Under the pieces are notes generated by a model, which worked only from the letters and a program-made list of their open reading frames with translations, was not told where the DNA came from and did not search any database. Positions 21,246 through 31,787 of a stretch of 64,000 bases of DNA are shown here, piece by piece. Within the stretch, counting starts at the first letter, position 1, and the number at the start of each line of letters is the position of its first letter. Made by a program: the position numbers and the translations under genes. The DNA is from Comamonadaceae bacterium (lineage in GTDB: Bacteria > Pseudomonadota > Gammaproteobacteria > Burkholderiales > Burkholderiaceae_C). The DNA lies in assembly GCA_003599455.1 (NCBI GenBank), contig QZKF01000037.1, positions 29,967-93,966 on the forward strand. Reading direction: 5' to 3'.

Positions 21246-22330
21246 AGGGAAGTCTGGAGGGCGCGGATCAGCTGGGCGTTTTCCGACGGTGTTCCCACCG
21301 TCAGGCGCAGACAGTGGGTCAGCAGTGGGTGCATTTTAGAAACATTCTTCACCAGAATGCCCTGCGCCTTGAGGCCATCGAAGCAGCGTTGTGCATCGGG
21401 CACACGCACCAGCACCATGTTGGCCTCGCTCGGGAAGGGCGTGACGCCCGGCAAACGGGCCAGTGCGTCGAGCAGCAGCGCGCGCTGTTCGCGGATCTGC
21501 TGCGCCTGCTGCGCGAACACCCCGGCGTGCTCCAGCGCGAACAGCGCGCACTCGGCGTTGAGCACGCTCACGTTGTACGGCGGGCGCAGCTTGTCGATTT
21601 CCTGCACCAGCGCCCGGGCACCCACCATGTAGCCGATGCGCACGCCGGCCAGGCCGAACTTGGAGAGCGTGCGCATGAGCAGCACGTGGGCGTTGGCCGC
21701 CGGGTGGGCGCGGATCTCGTCGAGCCAGCTGCGGCTGGAAAACGGCTGGTAGGCCTCGTCCATCACCACCAGTCCGCCAAAACCGGCGGCCTCGACGATC
21801 AGGCGGCGGATGGTGTCCGCGTTCCAGAGGTTGGCCGTGGGGTTGTTGGGGTAGGCGATGTAGGTGATGGCGGGCTGGTGCTCGCGCATCGCCGCCAGCA
21901 TGGCGGGCTCGTCGAGTTCGAATTCGGCCGTGAGCGGCACGCCGACGAACTGCAGGCCCTGCAGCTGCGCGCTCATGGCGTACATCACGAAGCCGGGCAG
22001 CGGCGCCAGGATGGAAGCGCCGGGCCGGTCGCAGGCCAGGGCCAGCAGCGAGATGAGTTCGTCCGAGCCATTGCCCAGCATCAGGCTGCAGCCGGCGGGC
22101 AGGTCCACATAGCGCGACAGGGCGGCCTTGAGGTCGTCGATGCGCGGGCCGGGGTAGCGGTTCACGGCCACCGCGCCCAGCCGTGCGCCGAGCGCGGCCT
22201 GCAGCTCGGGGGGCAACGCGAACGGGTTCTCCATCGCGTCGAGCTTGACCATGCCGGCGGCGTCCTGCACGGCGTAGGCGTGCATGGACTGCACGTCCTG
22301 GCGGATCACGTCCAGCGGGTTGCGGCTCAT
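21242..22330 (-). CDS. hisC: Histidinol-phosphate aminotransferase
   Basis: HisC is a PLP-dependent class-II aminotransferase that converts imidazole acetol phosphate to histidinol phosphate. The 362-residue product has the PLP lysine in [15 protein letters not shown], the YPNNPTAN motif of the substrate loop, and [10 protein letters not shown] with the PLP-binding aspartate and tyrosine. The ATG at 22330 ([10 protein letters not shown]) is supported by a 4-bp overlap with the hisD stop; longer frames run through hisD out of frame. It overlaps hisB by ATGA at its 3' end. Confidence 0.97.
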   Translation of the reverse strand: MSRNPLDVIRQDVQSMHAYAVQDAAGMVKLDAMENPFALPPELQAALGARLGAVAVNRYPGPRIDDLKAALSRYVDLPAGCSLMLGNGSDELISLLALACDRPGASILAPLPGFVMYAMSAQLQGLQFVGVPLTAEFELDEPAMLAAMREHQPAITYIAYPNNPTANLWNADTIRRLIVEAAGFGGLVVMDEAYQPFSSRSWLDEIRAHPAANAHVLLMRTLSKFGLAGVRIGYMVGARALVQEIDKLRPPYNVSVLNAECALFALEHAGVFAQQAQQIREQRALLLDALARLPGVTPFPSEANMVLVRVPDAQRCFDGLKAQGILVKNVSKMHPLLTHCLRLTVGTPSENAQLIRALQTSL

Positions 22331-23718
22331 CGGGAGCCTCGCATCGGCGGCACATCCTGGAGCCGCAATTCGGCGGCGCGGGCGTGGGCCTGCAGGCCTT
22401 CGCCATAGGCCAGCTCGGCGGCAATGAGGCCCAGGCTCTGCGCGCCGGTCTGGCTGACCTCGATCAGGCTGCTGCGCTTCTGGAAGTCGTAGACACCCAG
22501 CGGCGAGGAAAAGCGCGCGGTGCCACTGGTGGGCAGCACGTGGTTGGGGCCGGCGCAGTAGTCGCCCAGGCTTTCGCTGGTGTACGCGCCGAGGAAGATG
22601 GCGCCGGCGTGCTTGAGCAGCGGCTCCCAGCGGTGCGGGTCGCTGCTGGAGACCTCCAGGTGCTCGGGCGCGATGCGGTTGCTGATCGAGCAGGCCTCTT
22701 CCATGCTGCGCGTGTGGATCAGCGCGCCCCGGTCGTTCAGGCTTTTGGCGATGATGGCCGCGCGCGGCATGGTGTTGAGCAGGCGGTCGATCGCGGCCTG
22801 CACCGCATCGATGTAGGTCGCGTCCGGGCACAGCAGGATGCTTTGCGCGAGCTCGTCGTGCTCGGCCTGGCTGAACAGGTCCATCGCCACCCACTCGGCC
22901 GGCGTGCTGCCGTCGGCCAGCACCAGGATTTCGCTCGGACCGGCAATCATGTCGATGCCCACGGTGCCGAACACGCGCTTCTTGGCGCTGGCCACGTAGG
23001 CGTTGCCCGGGCCGGTGATCTTGTCCACCTTGGGCACGGTGGCGGTTCCGTAGGCCAGCGCGGCCACGGCCTGCGCGCCACCGATGGTGAAGGCGCGCGT
23101 GACACCCGCCACAAAGGCGGCCGCCAGCACCAGGTCGTTGCGCTCGCCGCGCGCCGCCGTGGCCGCGCCACTGCCGCCGGTGGCCACGCTGCCACGCACC
23201 GGCGTGGGCACCACCATGATGATGTCCTGCACGCCGGCCACGTGCGCGGGCACGGCGTTCATGATCAGGCTGGACGGGTACGCTGCCTTGCCGCCGGGCA
23301 CGTAGATGCCCACGCGGTCCAGCGGCGTGACCTTCTGGCCCAGCAGCGTGCCGTCTTCGTCGCGGTAGCTCCAGCTCTCGCCGCCGGCCTTTTTCTGGGC
23401 CTCGTGGTAGCTGCGCACGCGACGCGTGGCGGCCTGCAGGGCCTCGCGCTGGGCGGCGGGCAGGCCGTCGAACGCCGCCTTGAAGTCGGCCTGGGTAAGT
23501 TCGAGATCGGCCATGCCGCTGGCGGCCAGGCCGTCGAAGCGCGCGGTGTACTCGAGCACCGCGGCGTCGCCGCGCGCGCGCACATCGGCCAGGATGTCGG
23601 CCACGCGCTGTTCGATCGCGCCGTCGGTCTCGGCCGACCAGTGCAGGCGGGCCGCGAACCGCGCCTCGAAATCTGCGGCGGTGGTGGACAGGCGGGCGGG
23701 TCGGGCGGTCAGGCTCAT
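22327..23718 (-). CDS. hisD: Histidinol dehydrogenase
   Basis: HisD performs the last two oxidations from histidinol to histidine with NAD and zinc. The 463-residue length is normal; the C-terminus is intact. Recognisable segments are [20 protein letters not shown], the nucleotide-binding region with [26 protein letters not shown], and [15 protein letters not shown], which contributes zinc-ligand and catalytic residues. An Ala/Gly/Ser-rich insertion ([17 protein letters not shown]) lies in a loop near residue 160. ATGA overlaps link it to both hisG and hisC. Confidence 0.97.
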   Translation of the reverse strand: MSLTARPARLSTTAADFEARFAARLHWSAETDGAIEQRVADILADVRARGDAAVLEYTARFDGLAASGMADLELTQADFKAAFDGLPAAQREALQAATRRVRSYHEAQKKAGGESWSYRDEDGTLLGQKVTPLDRVGIYVPGGKAAYPSSLIMNAVPAHVAGVQDIIMVVPTPVRGSVATGGSGAATAARGERNDLVLAAAFVAGVTRAFTIGGAQAVAALAYGTATVPKVDKITGPGNAYVASAKKRVFGTVGIDMIAGPSEILVLADGSTPAEWVAMDLFSQAEHDELAQSILLCPDATYIDAVQAAIDRLLNTMPRAAIIAKSLNDRGALIHTRSMEEACSISNRIAPEHLEVSSSDPHRWEPLLKHAGAIFLGAYTSESLGDYCAGPNHVLPTSGTARFSSPLGVYDFQKRSSLIEVSQTGAQSLGLIAAELAYGEGLQAHARAAELRLQDVPPMRGSR

Positions 23719-24364
23719 GGGGTCACGGGGCTTTTGACGATGGCTTGCGCGAAGGCGTCGATGATGGGGCGGATGCTCGCCTGCTTGAGCTTGAGCGAGG
23801 CCTGGTTGACCACCAGGCGCGCGCTGATGTCCATGATGCGTTCGACCTCGACCAGGTGGTTGGCCTTGAGCGTGTTGCCGGTGGACACGAGGTCCACGAT
23901 GGCGTCGGCCAGGCCGGTCAGCGGGGCGAGTTCCATGCTGCCGTAGAGCTTGATCAGGTCCACGTGCACGCCCTTGCTGGCGAAGAACTCGCGCGCGATG
24001 GCGGTGTACTTGGTGGCCACCTTCAGGCGCGAACCCTGCCGCACCGCCGAGGCGTAGTCGAAGTCGGCGCGCACCGCCACGCTCACGCGGCAGCGCGAAA
24101 TGTTCAGGTCCAGCGGCTGGTACAGCCCCTGGCCGCCGTGCTCGATCAGCGTGTCCTTGCCGGTCACGCCGAGGTCCGCGCCACCGTGCTCCACGTAGGT
24201 CGGCACGTCGCTGGCGCGCACCAGCACCACGCGCACATCGGGGTTGCTGGTCGGCAGGATCAGCTTGCGCGACTTCTCGGGGTCTTCCAGCACCTCGATG
24301 CCCGCGGCCTTGAGCAGCGGCAGGGTCTCGTCGAAGATGCGGCCTTTGGACAATGCCAGCGTGA

Positions 24365-24368
<4 letters not shown>
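23715..24368 (-). CDS. hisG: ATP phosphoribosyltransferase, short form
   Basis: HisG catalyses the committed step, ATP + PRPP to phosphoribosyl-ATP. At 217 residues this is the short form lacking the C-terminal regulatory domain. Short HisG enzymes work in complex with HisZ, a HisRS-like subunit, which is not encoded in this window. The core motifs [28 protein letters not shown] and the PRPP-binding [16 protein letters not shown] are intact. It is translationally coupled to murA upstream and hisD downstream by 4-bp ATGA overlaps. Confidence 0.97.
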
Positions 24369-25645
<1,277 letters not shown>

Positions 25646-25659
25646 GGAACGCTATCGGT

Positions 25660-25899
25660 TCAGGGTTGGGCCGCCCATTCGGCGGGGGTGTAGGTCTTCA
25701 TCGACAGGGCATGCACCTCGTCGTTCTGGATGCGCGCGCCCAGCGTGCCGTAGACGGCCTGGTGGCGCTTGATCAGGCGCAGGCCTTCGAACGCGGGCGA
25801 GACGATCACCGCCGCCCAGTGGCGGCCATCGCCGGTGACTTCGATGTGCTCGCACGGCAGGCCGGCGGCGATCAGGGTTTGCAGTTGTTCAGCGGTCAT
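25660..25899 (-). CDS. ibaG: BolA/IbaG-family protein
   Basis: This is a 79-residue BolA-superfamily protein. IbaG-type members bind [2Fe-2S] clusters together with monothiol glutaredoxins and are linked to acid tolerance. The segments VTGDGRHWAAVIVSPAFEGL, RHQAVYGTL and the DEVHALSMKTYTP end match the family; the histidine near the C-terminus is the likely cluster ligand. A position just before murA, with upstream Mla and ABC genes, is the same as the ibaG (yrbA)-murA arrangement in E. coli. Start ATG at 25899. Confidence 0.93.
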   Translation of the reverse strand: MTAEQLQTLIAAGLPCEHIEVTGDGRHWAAVIVSPAFEGLRLIKRHQAVYGTLGARIQNDEVHALSMKTYTPAEWAAQP

Positions 25900-25914
25900 G
25901 GTGTGGGGGGACTT

Positions 25915-26670
25915 CTAGTGCCGGATCTTGTAGCCGGTCTTGAGCAGGTGCAGCGCCACCGCGCTCACGACCGCCAGCGCACCGCCCACCAGCGCCAGGC
26001 TGATCCAGGGCGACACGTCGCTCACGCCGAAAAAGCCATAGCGGAAGCCGTCGATCATGTAGAAGAACGGGTTGAGGTGGCTCACGCGCTGCCAGAACTC
26101 GGGCAGGGAATGGATGGAGTAGAACACGCCCGAGAGGAAGGTCATGGGCACGATGATGAAGTTCTGGAACGCGGCCATCTGGTCGAACTTCTCGGCCCAG
26201 AGCCCCGCGATCAGGCCCAGCGCACCCAGCAGGGCCGCGCCCATGAAGCCGAACGCGAGGATCCACAACGGCGCCACCAGCGAAGGCTGCGCGAACCACC
26301 AGGTGACCGCCATCACGCCCAGGCCCACCGCCAGGCCCCGCACGATGGACGAGCCCACGTAGGCCACGAACCAGGCGCGGTGCGACAGCGGTGTGAGCAG
26401 CAGGAACACCAGGTTGCCCATGATCTTGCTCTGGATCAGCGAGGACGAGCTGTTGGCGAAGGCGTTCTGCAACACGCTCATCATCACCAGGCCGGGCAGC
26501 AGGAAGGCGGTGTAGCTCACCGAGTCGTAGACCTGCACGCGGTCTTCCAGCACATGGCCGAAGATCATGAGGTACAGGATGGCGGTGATCACCGGCGCGG
26601 CCACAGTCTGGAAGCCGACCTTCCAGAAGCGCAGCACTTCCTTGTAAAACAGGGTCTGCCAGCCGGTCAT
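25915..26670 (-). CDS. ABC-2 type exporter permease (YadH-like)
   Basis: This is the membrane subunit of an ABC-2 exporter. The 251-residue protein has six predicted helices and the ABC-2 signature region GVFYSIHSLPEFWQRVSHLNP. Similar YadH/NodJ-type permeases export lipids, polysaccharides or drugs; the substrate here is not evident. The ATG at 26670 overlaps the ATPase stop codon by 4 bp. Location between mlaB and ibaG-murA suggests an envelope-related role, but this is inference from context. Confidence 0.9.
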   Translation of the reverse strand: MTGWQTLFYKEVLRFWKVGFQTVAAPVITAILYLMIFGHVLEDRVQVYDSVSYTAFLLPGLVMMSVLQNAFANSSSSLIQSKIMGNLVFLLLTPLSHRAWFVAYVGSSIVRGLAVGLGVMAVTWWFAQPSLVAPLWILAFGFMGAALLGALGLIAGLWAEKFDQMAAFQNFIIVPMTFLSGVFYSIHSLPEFWQRVSHLNPFFYMIDGFRYGFFGVSDVSPWISLALVGGALAVVSAVALHLLKTGYKIRH

Positions 26671-27605
26671 GCGGGCACCTCCACGGGCGCGACCGGCCGG
26701 GGCTGTGCGCCGGTGAGGTCCAGGAACACGTCTTCCAGATCGGCCTTGCGGATCTCGATGTCCTCGGGCAGCACGCCCACCTCGCGCAGGCGCGCCAGGA
26801 TGCGCTCGACCGCGAGCGCGTCGTTGGCCGGCAGCTGCACCACGCGACCGGTGACGCGCGCCTGCACGGCCAGATCGGTCGGCAGCGCGGCGTCGGTCTT
26901 GAAGCGCAGCACGTTGGACGCGGCGCGCGCGAGCAGTGCCGAGGTGGTTTCGAGCGCCACCACCCTGCCCTGCTTGAGCATGGCGATGCGCCCGCACAGG
27001 GCCTCGGCTTCTTCGAGGTAGTGCGTGGTCAGCAGCACGGTGCTGCCCAGGCGCTTGTTGAGGTCGGAGACGAACTGCCACAGCGTCTGGCGCAACTCCA
27101 CGTCCACGCCCGCGGTGGGTTCGTCGAGCACGATCACCGGCGGCTTGTGCACCAGCGCCTGCGCAATCAGCACGCGGCGCTTCATGCCGCCCGAAAGCTG
27201 GCGCATGTTGGCATTGGCCTTGTCGGCCAGGCCCAGGCCTTCGAGCAGTTCGTCGATCCAGGCGTCGTTGCGCTGGATGCCGAAGTAGCCGGACTGGATG
27301 CGCAAGGCCTCGCGCACGTTGAAGAAGGGGTCGAACACCAGCTCCTGCGGCACCACGCCGAGCTGGCGGCGAGCGGCGGCGTAGTCGGCCTGCACGTCGC
27401 TGCCGTGCACCAGCACCCGGCCGGTGGTCGCGCGTGCGAGACCGGCGAGGATGCTGATCAGGGTGGTCTTGCCTGCACCGTTGGGGCCGAGCAGGCCGAA
27501 GAATTCGCCGGGCTCGATGTCGAACGACACCGACTGCAGCGCGTGCAGGTCGCCGCGCGAGGTCGAATAGGTCTTGGAAACGTTCTGGAAGGAGACGGCT
27601 GGCAT
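26667..27605 (-). CDS. ABC exporter ATP-binding protein (YadG-like)
   Basis: This is the ATPase partner of the adjacent ABC-2 permease. The 312-residue protein carries Walker A GPNGAGKTT near residue 40, signature LSGGMKRRV, Walker B VIVLDEPTAGVD, and the H-loop in LLTTHYLEEAE. A C-terminal domain of about 90 residues follows, as in YadG/DrrA-type ATPases. The start MPAVSFQNVSKTY is chosen over an upstream in-frame ATG because the family begins close to this beta strand. A TAAAAT -10-like sequence lies about 70 bp upstream, in the 121-bp gap after mlaB. Confidence 0.93.
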   Translation of the reverse strand: MPAVSFQNVSKTYSTSRGDLHALQSVSFDIEPGEFFGLLGPNGAGKTTLISILAGLARATTGRVLVHGSDVQADYAAARRQLGVVPQELVFDPFFNVREALRIQSGYFGIQRNDAWIDELLEGLGLADKANANMRQLSGGMKRRVLIAQALVHKPPVIVLDEPTAGVDVELRQTLWQFVSDLNKRLGSTVLLTTHYLEEAEALCGRIAMLKQGRVVALETTSALLARAASNVLRFKTDAALPTDLAVQARVTGRVVQLPANDALAVERILARLREVGVLPEDIEIRKADLEDVFLDLTGAQPRPVAPVEVPA

Positions 27606-27726
27606 GCGCGGGCGGGACCCAAGGGGACCGGCCGCGGGCCAGGACATCTGGCGGCCGCCGGTGAACCGGGTATTTTATGCGCGGCCCCGCAGCCGCGCTG
27701 GCGGCGGGTCGATGCGCCGACGCCCT

Positions 27727-28011
27727 TCAGGCGGCCAGCAACTCGCGCACGCCGTAGAGCGAGGCGAGGTCTTCCAAGCGACGGGGCCAGCCGCTCACGC
27801 GCAGGGTCTTGCCCTGGGCGAGCAGCCGGCGGCGCAATTCCAGCAGCACCGCGAGCGCCGAGGAGTCGAACACCTTGAGCACACCCGCGTTCACCACCAC
27901 CACCGCACCGGGCTGTTGCGCCAGTTCGCCGCCCAGGCGCACCAGGGTCTGGTCCGCCTCGGCGAGCGTCAGGCGCTCGGGCAGCGCGAGGGTGGTGGTC
28001 TGGTCCGCCAT
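27727..28011 (-). CDS. mlaB: MlaB-like STAS-domain protein
   Basis: This 94-residue STAS-domain protein is expected to bind the ATPase MlaF and support the MlaFEDB phospholipid transporter. The STAS fold signature is AGVLKVFDSSALAVLLELRRR, with serines at the usual phosphorylatable position. It lies 6 bp after mlaC and is the last gene of the mla cluster. The sequence is divergent, as MlaB proteins often are, so the assignment depends mainly on context. Confidence 0.85.
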   Translation of the reverse strand: MADQTTTLALPERLTLAEADQTLVRLGGELAQQPGAVVVVNAGVLKVFDSSALAVLLELRRRLLAQGKTLRVSGWPRRLEDLASLYGVRELLAA

Positions 28012-28017
28012 GGCGCT

Positions 28018-28644
28018 TCAGCTGGCCTTGGCCGTGTTGCTCTTGTTGCGCTGGGCCAGCGAAGCGATCAGGCCGTCGATGCCCTTGCTGCCGATTTCCT
28101 GCGCAAACTGGGTGCGGTAGGTTTCCACCAGCCACACGCCCAGCACGTTCAGGTCATAGATCTTCCAGCCGGTGGGCGTCTTCTCCATGCGGTAGTCGAG
28201 CTGGATCGGGTCGCCCTTGCCCTTCACCTCGGAGCGCACCACCACCTCGGTGTCCTCGGGCTTGGCGCGCATGGGGCGGAAGCTCAGGGTCTGGTCCTTG
28301 ACTTCGCCGAGTGCGCCCGAGTAGGTGCGTACCAGCAGCGTCTTGAACTCGTCCTGCAGCTGCTTCTGCTGCTCGGGCGTGGCCTGGCGCCAGTAGCGGC
28401 CCACCGCCGACGAGGTCATGCGCGTGAAGTTCACGTTGGGCATGATCTTGCTGTCCACCAGGGCGATGATGCGGTTCACGTCGCCGGCCTGGATGGCCGG
28501 GTCGGCCTTGACGGCGGCCAGCACGTCGGAGGAAATGCGCTTGACCAGGGCATCGGGCGCCTCGTCCTGCGCCAGGGCGGGAATGGCAAACGCCCCCGCG
28601 GTGGTCATCATCAGGGCGGCGAGCCAGGAGCGGCGTTTCATCAT
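28018..28644 (-). CDS. mlaC: Periplasmic phospholipid-binding protein MlaC
   Basis: MlaC ferries phospholipids between MlaA in the outer membrane and MlaFEDB in the inner membrane. The 208-residue protein has a clear signal peptide (MMKRRSWLAALMMTTAGAFA, cut after ALA near residue 25). The MlaC fold follows, with DVLAAVKADP, the conserved RYWRQATPEQQKQLQDEF segment, and WKIYDLNVLGVWLVETYR. The first of two ATG codons is used here. It lies between mlaA (84-bp gap) and mlaB. Confidence 0.96.
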   Translation of the reverse strand: MMKRRSWLAALMMTTAGAFAIPALAQDEAPDALVKRISSDVLAAVKADPAIQAGDVNRIIALVDSKIMPNVNFTRMTSSAVGRYWRQATPEQQKQLQDEFKTLLVRTYSGALGEVKDQTLSFRPMRAKPEDTEVVVRSEVKGKGDPIQLDYRMEKTPTGWKIYDLNVLGVWLVETYRTQFAQEIGSKGIDGLIASLAQRNKSNTAKAS

Positions 28645-28728
28645 GGTTTTCCTTTCGAGGCCATCGGCCTTGCTGCAGACATCGCAGCGTAGTTCATCGG
28701 AGCGCCTGGATTGTGAAGGGGTTCCCCC

Positions 28729-29493
28729 TCAATCGTTGCGATTCGTATCTTTCCCGGCGTCCTGTCCATCGCCCAGGCCAATGCCCTTGTCGATCATGTC
28801 GTCCACCTGGCTTTGCCGGCGGTTGAGGTAGAGATCGCGTGTGAAGCTGTATTTGTCGAGTGCAGCGCCTTCCAGCACCGAACTCGCGCGCAGCAGGCTG
28901 GCGCGCGTGTCGACCACGCGCAGCGCATACAGCGAGTTGCGCGTGGGAATGTGGTCGATGCCCGACGTGAGATCACCCTGCACGTCGACCAGAAGCCCGG
29001 TGGTGTCGCGCACCGACGAGGGGCCCAGGATCGGCAGCACAAGGTAGGGGCCTGCCGGCGCGCCCCAGCGGCCAAGCGTGTGACCGAAATCCAGCCGGGT
29101 GCGCGGAATGCCCATCTCGGAGGCGATGTCGAGCACGCCGGCCAGGCCGAAGACCGTGTTCACGCTGAAGCGCATCAGGTTCTCGGTCGCCTCGCGCGGG
29201 CGCAACTGCAGGCCGGCGTTCACCGACGACCAGAGGTCACCGAGGTTGCTGAAGAAGTTGCCCACACCGGTGCGCACCGGGCTGGGCGTGACCTGCTGGT
29301 AGGCGGTGGCGACCGGCTTGAGCACCGCCTCGTCCACCGCGTCGTTGAACTTGTACACGCCGCGGTTGAAGGGTTCGAGCGGGTCGCGCGGGTTGGCGTC
29401 CGGTCCGGTGGCGCAGGCCGACAGCAGGGCCATGGACATGGCCAGCCCGGCGCCTTTCAATGCAATCACACGGCCTCTGTGGCGTTTGGACAT
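28729..29493 (-). CDS. mlaA: Outer-membrane lipoprotein MlaA (VacJ)
   Basis: MlaA sits in the inner leaflet of the outer membrane and removes mislocalised phospholipids. The 254-residue protein has a lipoprotein signal with lipobox LLSAC near residue 24, the signature DPLEPFNRGVYKFNDAVD, the VGNFFSNLGDLWSSVNAGLQ amphipathic region, and PILGPSSVRDTTG. The C-terminus is polar and short. The ATG at 29493 is chosen because it opens directly into the signal peptide. In E. coli mlaA is unlinked to mlaFEDCB; here it sits inside the cluster between mlaD and mlaC. Confidence 0.96.
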   Translation of the reverse strand: MSKRHRGRVIALKGAGLAMSMALLSACATGPDANPRDPLEPFNRGVYKFNDAVDEAVLKPVATAYQQVTPSPVRTGVGNFFSNLGDLWSSVNAGLQLRPREATENLMRFSVNTVFGLAGVLDIASEMGIPRTRLDFGHTLGRWGAPAGPYLVLPILGPSSVRDTTGLLVDVQGDLTSGIDHIPTRNSLYALRVVDTRASLLRASSVLEGAALDKYSFTRDLYLNRRQSQVDDMIDKGIGLGDGQDAGKDTNRND

Positions 29494-29606
29494 GGTGGGT
29501 TCCCCTGGGTTGTGCACCCGGTCGTTTTTTCTGCGAACAACCTGCATTCTCGGCAGCCTGGGAGCGGCAGGGAGCGACCCCGCGCAAAGCCCCCACACGC
29601 CCTGAC

Positions 29607-30086
29607 CTACTTGGCTTCTTCGCCCTTGCTCCCGTCGGCCGCCTTGCTGAACAGGAACTGGCTGATCAGGTTTTCCAGGATCACCGCCGACTGCGTCTGC
29701 GTGATCACGTCGCCATTGGCAAAGTTGCGTTCGTCGCCGCCCGGCTCGATGCCGATGTACTGCTCGCCGAGCAGGCCGCTGGTGAGGATCTTGAGCGAAC
29801 TGTCCTTGGGAAAAGCGTAGCGCGATTCCAGCTCGAGCCGGATGTTGGCCTGGAAGGTTTTGTCATCAAACGTAATGGATTCCACGCGACCGACCACCAC
29901 GCCGGCGCTGCGCACCGCCGCCTTGGGCTTGAGGCCGCCTGCGTTGTCGAAGCGGCCGACCACGTGGTAGGTCTTCTCGAAACTCAGGCTCAGCAGGTTG
30001 GCCGACTGCAGCGCCAGAAACAGGATGGCCGCCGCGCCGATCAGCACGAACAGGCCCACCCAGACGTCGTTCTTGGAAGTTTGCAT
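29607..30086 (-). CDS. mlaD: MCE-domain phospholipid transport protein MlaD
   Basis: MlaD is the substrate-binding hexameric MCE ring of the MlaFEDB complex. The 159-residue protein has one N-terminal anchor (DVWVGLFVLIGAAAILFLAL) and an MCE domain at about 35-125 containing LKPKAAVRSAGVVVGRV and LTSGLLGEQYIGIEPGG. The C-terminus is a short hydrophobic helix (AVILENLISQFLF) and a charged tail. The ATG at 30086 is favoured over one at 30092 because GGAG then lies 6 bases away. It is 17 bp after mlaE. Confidence 0.95.
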   Translation of the reverse strand: MQTSKNDVWVGLFVLIGAAAILFLALQSANLLSLSFEKTYHVVGRFDNAGGLKPKAAVRSAGVVVGRVESITFDDKTFQANIRLELESRYAFPKDSSLKILTSGLLGEQYIGIEPGGDERNFANGDVITQTQSAVILENLISQFLFSKAADGSKGEEAK

Positions 30087-30103
30087 GTCCATCTCCACTT
30101 CTA

Positions 30104-30886
30104 TCAGATGCTGAACATCATGGCGGTGAGGACGAAGTCCAGCGCCAGCACGCTCAGCGAAGCGACCACCACCGTGCGGGTGGTGGCGCGCGAAACCCCT
30201 TCGGGCGTGGGATGCGCCTCGAAGCCCTGCAGCAAGGCCACGAAGGTCACGGCAAAACCGAACACCACGCTCTTGATGAATCCATTGCCCACGTCGGCCC
30301 ACACATCCACACCGCCCTGCATCTGGCTCCAGAAGGCCCCACCGTCCAGGCCGATGAGCCCCACGCCCACCACCCAGCCACCCAGGATGCCGACCGCGCT
30401 GAACACCGCCGCGAGCAGCGGCATGGCGACCACGCCGGCCCAGAAGCGCGGCGCGAGCACGCGGCGCACCGGGTCCACCGCCATCATCTCCATGGCGCTG
30501 AGTTGCTCGCCCGCCTTCATGAGACCAATCTCGGCCGTGAGCGCGGTACCTGCGCGCCCCGCAAACAACAGGGCCGTGACCACCGGCCCGAGTTCGCGCA
30601 CCAGCGACAGCGCCACCAGCAGGCCCAGGGCCTCGGTGGCCCCGTAGATGCGCAGGGTGTAGTAGCCCTGCAGGCCGAGCACGAAGCCGACGAAGAGGCC
30701 CGAGACGCCGATGATGGCCAGCGAATAGTTGCCCAGGAAATGGATCTGGTCGCGCAGCAGCGCCGGGCGGCGCAGCGCGGCGCCCAACAGCCACAGCAGG
30801 CGACCGAGCAGGCGGGTGCCGTGGCCGATCGAGACCAGCTGGCAGCGCACAGCACGGCCGATGCGGGCGGGATGCAGTATGTTCAT
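30104..30886 (-). CDS. mlaE: Phospholipid ABC transporter permease MlaE
   Basis: MlaE is the membrane subunit of the Mla phospholipid transporter. The 260-residue protein has the family features: a long N-terminal interfacial helix, [48 protein letters not shown] and the [20 protein letters not shown] segment. The ATG at 30886 overlaps the mlaF stop by 4 bp, showing coupled expression. The longer upstream frame is rejected because it runs through mlaF. Confidence 0.96.
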   Translation of the reverse strand: MNILHPARIGRAVRCQLVSIGHGTRLLGRLLWLLGAALRRPALLRDQIHFLGNYSLAIIGVSGLFVGFVLGLQGYYTLRIYGATEALGLLVALSLVRELGPVVTALLFAGRAGTALTAEIGLMKAGEQLSAMEMMAVDPVRRVLAPRFWAGVVAMPLLAAVFSAVGILGGWVVGVGLIGLDGGAFWSQMQGGVDVWADVGNGFIKSVVFGFAVTFVALLQGFEAHPTPEGVSRATTRTVVVASLSVLALDFVLTAMMFSI

Positions 30887-31710
30887 GGACGTACACCCTT
30901 GCGCTGGGCGCCGAAGTCGTCGGCGAGATCGGGACCCGGGTGGTGAAAGTGCACCGGCCCATCGGGCAAGGCGTTCACGAACTGTTTGACCAGCGGGTCC
31001 TCGCTGTGACGCACCTCGTCGGGCGTGCCCTGAGCGGCGATCTTGCCGTTGGCCAGCACAATCACCTGATCGGCGATGTGGAAGGTTTCGTCCAGGTCGT
31101 GCGAGACCACGATGCTGGTCAGGCCCATGGCGTCGTTGAGCTGGCGGATCAGGCGCGCGGCGGTGCCGAGCGAAATCGGGTCCAGGCCGGCGAAGGGCTC
31201 GTCGTACATCACCAGTTCGGGGTCGAGCGCGATCGCCCGGGCCAGCGCCACGCGCCGCGCCATGCCGCCCGAGAGCTCGTTGGGCATCAGGTCGCGCGCG
31301 CCGCGCAGGCCGACTGCGTTGAGCTTCATCAGCACGATGTCGCGCACCAGGGCCGCGGGCAGTTGCGTGTGCTCGCGCAGCGGAAAGGCCACGTTGTCGA
31401 ACACGCTCATGTCGGTGAACAGGGCGCCGAACTGGAACAGCATGCCCATGCGGCGGCGCGCTTCGTAGAGCGCGCTGGCGTTCATGGTGGTGACATCCCG
31501 CCCGTCGAACAGGGTCTGGCCCGACTGGCCCCGGATCTGCCCGCCGATGAGGCGCAGCACCGTGGTCTTGCCGCCGCCGGACGCGCCCATGAGCGCCGTG
31601 ACCTTGCCGCGGGGCACGGTCAGCGTGACGTTGTCGAGGATGGCGCGCTCGCCGTACCCGAAGGTAAGGTTGCGCAGTTCGACCAGAGGGGTGTGGGAGT
31701 CGGTGGGCAT
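30883..31710 (-). CDS. mlaF: Phospholipid ABC transporter ATPase MlaF
   Basis: MlaF powers the Mla system that maintains outer-membrane lipid asymmetry. The 275-residue ATPase has Walker [12 protein letters not shown]-loop FQFGALF, signature [14 protein letters not shown], Walker [13 protein letters not shown], and the H-loop [10 protein letters not shown]-terminal tail of about 25 residues, which in MlaF reaches into the neighbouring subunit, is present. It is the first mla gene. A bidirectional-looking terminator separates it from gltD, so the mla promoter must lie close to its start. Confidence 0.96.
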   Translation of the reverse strand: MPTDSHTPLVELRNLTFGYGERAILDNVTLTVPRGKVTALMGASGGGKTTVLRLIGGQIRGQSGQTLFDGRDVTTMNASALYEARRRMGMLFQFGALFTDMSVFDNVAFPLREHTQLPAALVRDIVLMKLNAVGLRGARDLMPNELSGGMARRVALARAIALDPELVMYDEPFAGLDPISLGTAARLIRQLNDAMGLTSIVVSHDLDETFHIADQVIVLANGKIAAQGTPDEVRHSEDPLVKQFVNALPDGPVHFHHPGPDLADDFGAQRKGVRP

Positions 31711-31715
31711 CAAAC

Positions 31716-31745
31716 AAAAACCGGGCAGTTCAGAGCCCGGTTTTT
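31716..31745 (-). terminator. Intrinsic terminator after gltBD (possibly bidirectional)
   Basis: AAAAACCGGGC (31716-31726) and GCCCGGTTTTT (31735-31745) form an 11-bp stem with an 8-nt loop. The A and T tracts on the two sides mean it could work in either direction. It lies 42 bp after the gltD stop and directly before mlaF. Confidence 0.85.
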
Positions 31746-31787
31746 GGATGATACGGGATTCGGGGTAAACCCGAGTCCGTTGCGCTT

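Noticed and set aside
29460..30647. A 395-codon plus-strand frame across mlaA-mlaD-mlaE
   Set aside because: Antisense shadow; MlaD and MlaE motifs are clear on the minus strand.
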